Shown: piece by piece, positions 8,013-11,606 of the stretch
How positions within the stretch are numbered: the first letter of the stretch is position 1
How the letters are laid out: each line of letters starts with the position of its first letter
Source: Gonium pectorale
Lineage: Eukaryota > Chlorophyta > Chlorophyceae > Chlamydomonadales > Volvocaceae
Length of the DNA stretch: 11,606 nt
Assembly: GCA_001584585.1 (NCBI GenBank)
Contig: LSYV01000161.1
Coordinates: forward strand, 54,469 to 66,074
Reading direction: 5' to 3'
Notes under the pieces: generated by a model
The model's input: the letters and a program-made list of their open reading frames with translations, nothing else
What the model was told of the DNA's origin: nothing
The model's database searches: none
Program-made: the position numbers and the translations under genes

Positions 8013-8034
8013 GTCATGGCGGGCGTGCCATGAC
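8013..8034. repeat. Perfect 8-bp inverted repeat upstream of LSM1
   Basis: GTCATGGC and GCCATGAC flank a six-base spacer about 250 bases before the LSM1 start. It may lie in the promoter or 5' leader. Confidence 0.7.
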
Positions 8035-8282
8035 CATGTTTTCTTATCTTTGACTGCCTGCAGCTTACTTGTCCCCTGTGAAGCTATATCAACGATTGAG
8101 CTCAACTACGTCGACTCAACTTGGCATAGTTTTGAATTTTGGCACTTCATTGCTCGCTTAAATGCTCTAAAGCACTGTCAGAAGCTGCTATACGAATGCT
8201 TTGACACGGACTTGCCAGCCTTGAGCTTTCCGCTGCGCAGCTTCCACATCCGTTAGCGCCTCCACGCCGTTCCGCTGCTAGC

Positions 8283-8666
8283 ATGGACGTCATGTTGCAG
8301 GAGGTCCCGCTTCCTGGGACAGCGCTCGCGGAGGAGCTGGACCAGCGACTGCTCATCGTGCTGCGCGACGGTCGGAAACTGCTCGGCGTGCTGCGGTCGT
8401 TCGACCAGTTCGCAAACCTCGTGGTGGAGGGGGCGGTGGAGCGGATCATCGTCGGGGAGCAGTACGGTGACATACCCCTGGGGCTCCAGGTCATCCGTGG
8501 CGAGAACGTCGTGCTGCTGGGGAGAGTGGACGAGGGCAAGGACGCCCCCGAAGGGCTGACGCAAGTCTCCCCGGCGGCCATTAAGGAGGCCCTAAGGGGC
8601 GAGAAGGAGCTGAACAAGCTGAAGGGGACGCTGCGGGCCCGCATGGACTTCCTGGACCTGGAGTAG
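8283..8666 (+). CDS. LSM1: LSM1, Sm-like protein of the cytoplasmic LSM1-7 mRNA-decay complex
   Basis: A complete single-exon frame of 127 residues, close to the 128-133 usual for plant and animal LSM1. Sm1 motif spans about residues 20-55 (LLIVLRDGRKLLGVLRSFDQ, then FANLVVEGAVERI) and Sm2 is IRGENVVLLG at 71-80; IRGEN carries the RNA-binding RG pair. The C-terminal KGTLRARMDFLDLE corresponds to the plant LSM1 ending and separates it from LSM8. In the family, LSM1 joins LSM2-7 in a ring that binds oligoadenylated 3' ends with Pat1 and promotes decapping by DCP2 in cytoplasm and P-bodies. The start at 8283 is the first ATG after an in-frame stop (8202-8204). No intron interrupts it, unusual beside its intron-rich neighbours. 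Divergent from the Pmp-like gene. Confidence 0.97.
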   Translation: MDVMLQEVPLPGTALAEELDQRLLIVLRDGRKLLGVLRSFDQFANLVVEGAVERIIVGEQYGDIPLGLQVIRGENVVLLGRVDEGKDAPEGLTQVSPAAIKEALRGEKELNKLKGTLRARMDFLDLE

Positions 8667-8773
8667 GCGTGGGGGAGACGGATCGGCTACTGCGCTGGGG
8701 GTCGGCAGAGTCAATCCACCGGGTCAGGAGGCGCCAAGCGCCGTTGGGGGCGTGCATTCCCCAGCATGCATGC

Positions 8774-8953
8774 GGCGCTAGGTGACCCGACGGTGGCGCT
8801 AGGTGACCCGCCAAGTGACCCGCCGACGGCGCTAGGTGACCCGCTGGCGGCGCTAGGTGACCCGCTGGCGGCGCTAGGTGACCCGCCGACGGTGCTAGGT
8901 GACCCGCCGGCGGCGCTAGGTGACCCGCTGGCGGCGCTAGGTGACCCGCCGGC
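8774..8953. repeat. 21-bp tandem repeat array downstream of LSM1
   Basis: Eight copies of a 21-bp unit with core GGCGCTAGGTGACCCG and a variable five-base tail (CTGGC, CCGGC, CCGAC, ACGGT). Copy 2 carries an extra 12-bp partial unit. Each core includes GGTGACC. As the unit is seven codons, both strands stay open across it (ALGDPLA on plus, PPAGHLA on minus), which explains the open frames here without a gene. Confidence 0.95.
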
Positions 8954-8983
8954 GGTAGCAACCTGTTTCGGCGTTGCGGGCGC

Positions 8984-8988
8984 TGTAG
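8984..8988 (+). terminator. Candidate variant polyadenylation signal (TGTAG) for LSM1
   Basis: No plus-strand TGTAA is found between the LSM1 stop and 10760. TGTAG, 318 bases after the stop and just past the tandem repeat, is a one-base variant at a reasonable 3' UTR distance. This is a weak inference. Confidence 0.2.
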
Positions 8989-10759
8989 GTCAAGCCTGAT
9001 GGGGTCTCGTTGCAGCTTTGGTCTCCTCGATCGAGGCCATCGGGGCCCCAAGCAGCCATCCTCGGCCCTCCGCCGCTGCCCGCTGAGACCCGCTGTCCGT
9101 GCGCGGCAGGCCCGCTTGCACTCCCCGGTGTGTGGGGTTTTGAAAGGAAACAGGGTTTTATAGAGGAAACTGGACGCCAGCTGCCCCCGGTGTGTGGGGA
9201 GGGCCGGGCTTGCGCAGGGGCGGGCCTGGCTTTCGACGGCAGTGGGCGTGCTGCGGATAGTGTGAGTACTCTTGACCTGATGAGGGGTACTGGGGGACGG
9301 CTTTTGGAGGGCGCTGCTCTGTTGTCAGTCCGGCCCCAGCGGCTGACGGCCGGCTGGAAGGTGCATGACGCTGCGGCTAGGGACTGCGGAAGGCACATGA
9401 TCGCCGTTCAAGAAGCCCGTCGTCTGTGGCGAGGCGGCTGACGGGCAGGCTCGTGGCATGTCTTCTATGTCACCGGGCCTCGTGGGTGTTGTGCGGCGAG
9501 CCGGGGAGGACACGACCACGGCAATGATAACGGAGAGGCTATCGCTGTCATTACGGACCCTGGCAGGGGCACCACGGCTTGCCGGTGAGGGAGGCCGTGG
9601 CAGCTCGTTGCGCGGCGGGCAGCTCGTACGGGGCCGTGCGTATGGCCCGCGAGCGCGGCGGACGGGGACGCTGTGAGAAACGTTCAAGGCAGACGCTGCG
9701 CAGCGGATCGCGGGCGCTCTGACGCGGCTGATGCATGTGGCATATGAAGTGCTCGGTTGGAATGTGGGAGTTACACAGGTTGCTGTTTGAGGACCTGTTG
9801 AGGCCCGTCCGGTCTGATGTCCATACTCACACGATAGCCGGTCTACCAAGACTCTTCTCTCACGCCGCACGTCAAGCTGCAGGGTGGCAGAGGGCACATC
9901 GCCCGCGACAGCCGCCTTCCTGTTGCTGCAGGCCGCCCTGTGGTTCAGGCTCGGTGTGAACAGCCCAGCGCTGAGGGCGTCGGCTTGTCCCTGTGCCGCC
10001 ACCACAAATGCCATCGCCGCAAACTCCTCCGCACCCGCATCCATCAAACGACAGCGCATCCGCCAAAATCGCTGTACACCGTATCAGTATCATAAGCCAA
10101 CGCCCCGTCCAGCGTCCACCCAGGGGGCGCACCACAACACCAAGCGCGGTTATCCGTGCGCCGCAGCAGCACTCGCCGCAAAAGTAACTGTACCAAGGGG
10201 GCAAACCAACGTTCGCAAGTTCTTCTTTGTCGTACTTACCAGCGGCCCGCCCTCGTTGGGCCCAGCCTAGGCAGCCCAAAGGTAGGCGCCAATGAAATCA
10301 TACTCGGACATCAAACAAGTGCAGGCCGTACATCCTGTCCTTCCCTCGCATTGCCTACTACACAACAACAGGCGTCCAAAGGGATGCGGACTATGCGGCC
10401 GGTCACGTGGGGTACGCGTACAGCATTGCACATATGGTACGGCATACCCGGTCCATCCGACGAGCACGGCTGTTCTCTACGTGCGTGTACGACGGGTTAC
10501 GACCCCGACCAACGAGGAGCGGGGCAGCGGCGGTGGAAGGGCCCCTGCCTGCTACTATCCCTACAACTCATCCCCGCCACAAGGGGCCACAAACGTGCGC
10601 GCCCTTGGCCGCCGGATGCCCCTGCCACCGACCAGGCCCTGCTCCCTAAACTCTCTGCCCTTACCAACTGACAACTGCGGGCACAACTTCAGACAGCACA
10701 GCAACAGCGGTCAGAAGCCCACCGAACCCCCAAAGCCCCGGATTGCCAGGGTCGCGACC

Positions 10760-10764
10760 TTACA
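10760..10764 (-). terminator. TGTAA polyadenylation signal of the right-end gene
   Basis: TTACA on the plus strand gives TGTAA on the minus strand, about 185 bases after the stop at 10950. This is the standard algal signal, and the 3' UTR length is plausible; cleavage would be expected a dozen or so bases further on. Confidence 0.55.
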
Positions 10765-10949
10765 CGCAGTGGTCTCCACGGCGCCCCCGCCCCCCCCCCC
10801 ACGACGGAACGGCTGCAGGTGCCGGGAGGAGATGTCCGTCGGAGACTCCCGCGCCCGACCGCGGCGGGCGCAGCCATTGGTGCGGCTCTCGCCCCCGCAT
10901 GGCGCATGGCAGCAGCGGCCGCCGTGCCGGCCGCCAGCATTGGCAGTGC

Positions 10950-11075
10950 TCAATGCCGGCGGCCGCCGTGCGGGTCGCCCGCACCGCCCCGTGACGCCGA
11001 CTCGGCCGGCGACTCGACGGCGTCGGTCATGTCGATTTCGTCCAACTGCTCCAACTGCTCGGCCAGGATTCGAAC
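10950..11075 (-). other. Terminal exon of the right-end gene
   Basis: The exon has 41 codons plus TGA. An acidic, Leu-rich helix (ILAEQLEQLDEIDMTDAVE) is followed by a Ser/Gly/His/Arg tail. It is the only frame here with consistent helix periodicity. Confidence 0.6.
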
Positions 11076-11606
11076 CTACGTCGCGGACGCAGAGGGCGCA
11101 AACGGGGAGACGTCATCGTCTTGTGCCAGACAACGGGCTTGGGGCAAAGCAGTGATGCTGCCTGGGCGTGAAACATCCGACGCGGGCGTGGGACGCGGTG
11201 GTCCGCGAACGCACACCGCACGGCACGGCACCCACCTCCCCTCCTGACCACCGGCACCCGGCGAGGTAGCCAGGTTCCCTTCCCCACCCCACGCCCACCC
11301 GACACTGCATGTTGTGCCTCCCGCCGCAGCGCCCCGTGGCAGGCCAAACGCATCCCTTCTCACCATACCGCCCCCGCCCTTCGTCCCCCAGTCCCGGTCC
11401 ACCCGCCGCGGATCGGCCTCCCACCTTTTGCGTCGCCTGGTGGAGGTTGACCTCGTCCACGCTGCTCATCGTGCCCAGCGACCCCAGCGACGCCGTCAGC
11501 TTGGCCACGGCGCTGCCGGCGCCGCCATTAGCCGCCGCCCCGGCGCCGTCGGTGCTGCCACCGCCGCCGGGCGCCTGCGACGACGGCGACGCGGCGGCGC
11601 CGCCGC
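10950..11606 (-). CDS. 3' end of an unrecognised split gene, 5' end outside window
   Basis: Two exons are supported: 11606-11425 (open to the edge) and 11075-10950 (ending in TGA). The first encodes a Gly/Ala/Ser-rich linker followed by AVAKLTASLGSLGTMSS and VDEVNLHQATQK, ending in phase 0 at an AAG|GTGGGA donor. The last starts in phase 0 after a GACGTAG acceptor with VRILAEQLEQLDEIDMTD and closes with a polar tail ending HGGRRH. Joined, the segment from VDEVNL to LDEID looks like a charged amphipathic helix, possibly a coiled coil. The L..LD.I spacing faintly recalls the last helix of BAG domains, but I would not assign that family. Function unknown. It is convergent with LSM1. Confidence 0.6.
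11076..11424 (-). other. Last intron of the right-end gene
   Basis: This 349-base intron joins two phase-0 ends. No additional exon with algal codon bias is evident inside, though a small one cannot be excluded. Its acceptor follows a pyrimidine-rich tract. Confidence 0.5.
11425..11606 (-). other. Penultimate exon of the right-end gene (partial)
   Basis: The frame is open from the window edge with strong GC-ending codon bias. It comprises a low-complexity Gly/Ala/Ser stretch, then a helix-forming segment ending HQATQK. The donor is GTGGGA (first intron base 11424). Confidence 0.6.

Larger units (their letters stand above)
6253..8282. other. 2-kb divergent intergenic region
   Basis: This stretch between the oppositely transcribed Pmp-like and LSM1 genes must contain both promoters and 5' leaders. 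It is visibly less GC-rich than its flanks. Open frames here (for example 7435-7911 plus, 6408-6929 minus) have no codon bias, domain or splice support. I see no clear TATA box, RNA gene or complete transposon. A plausible acceptor-like ...CTGCCTGCAG at about 8055-8064 could end a 5' UTR intron of LSM1. Confidence 0.6.
8667..10759. other. Convergent intergenic region / 3' UTRs
   Basis: Between the ends of LSM1 and the right-hand gene I see the 21-bp array and otherwise no convincing gene. Overlapping open frames near 9872-10060 on both strands are ambiguous. A minus frame (MDAGAEEFAAMAFVVAAQ) has moderately algal codons and is followed by a GTGAGA donor-like word, but lacks any recognisable domain or partner exon. 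The region 9010-9441 is open on both strands and unassigned. Confidence 0.5.

Noticed and set aside
8147..8644. Minus-strand Ser/Arg-rich open frame over LSM1
   Set aside because: It is the antisense shadow of LSM1, which has clear Sm1 and Sm2 motifs.
8581..9051. Minus-strand PPAGHLA repeat 'protein' and plus-strand ALGDPLA repeat 'protein'
   Set aside because: Both come from the 21-bp tandem array, whose length is a multiple of three; flanking sequence lacks coding character and the minus frame overlaps LSM1.
11065..11080. Minus-strand GGTTCGAATCC, identical to the tRNA T-loop / B-box consensus
   Set aside because: The T-stem is imperfect (a G-G clash at the outer pair), and no matching acceptor stem, anticodon arm or A box lies upstream. 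It falls across the splice acceptor of a coding exon.
10292..11155. 287-codon plus-strand open frame at the right end
   Set aside because: It is Pro/Arg-rich, lacks algal codon bias and lies antisense to the 3' UTR and terminal exon of a better-supported minus-strand gene.
1..11606. Bacterial operon, CRISPR array, integron or phage origin for the Pmp-like gene
   Set aside because: There are consistent spliceosomal introns, no ribosome-binding sites, no direct-repeat/spacer pattern, and a eukaryotic LSM1 next door.

Overview
The window looks like nuclear DNA of a volvocine green alga (Chlamydomonas or a close relative). The reasons are very GC-rich coding sequence with GC-ending codons, many introns of roughly 180-420 bases with GTGAGT/GTGCGG-type donors and CAG acceptors, a TGTAA-type polyadenylation signal, and an LSM1 protein whose C-terminus matches plant LSM1. 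This assignment is inferred from sequence style; no database was searched.

Left half (about 1-6252, minus strand): one large split gene. I reconstruct nine coding exons whose phases all agree and which give 1,071 residues without a stop. The gene is not finished at position 564 and probably runs off the left edge. The product starts with a clear signal peptide, continues as a beta-helix-like region, and then carries a long array of FxxN...GGA(I/L/V) units. This is the signature of chlamydial polymorphic membrane protein (Pmp) repeats, here in an intron-containing, secreted algal protein. Several introns fall at the GGA motifs, so splicing rebuilds the repeat.

Middle (6253-8282): about 2 kb between divergently transcribed genes, visibly poorer in GC than its surroundings, with no convincing gene. 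It must hold the two promoters. It also contains several short inverted repeats, a 13-codon upstream ORF before the Pmp-like gene, and a close pair of TGTAA words.

8283-8666 (plus): a complete, intron-free LSM1 gene, the subunit that distinguishes the cytoplasmic LSM1-7 mRNA-decay ring. A 21-bp tandem repeat array (8774-8953) lies 107 bases downstream, probably in or near its 3' UTR. No plus-strand TGTAA occurs between the LSM1 stop and the next gene.

Right end (10760-11606, minus): the 3' end of another split gene, convergent with LSM1. It has an internal exon running off the right edge, an intron, a last exon with a charged helix, a stop at 10950 and a TGTAA signal about 185 bases later. 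Its function is not recognised.

The three genes show no evident functional link. The most notable content is the Pmp-like repeat gene and the way its exon boundaries and repeats are interlocked.
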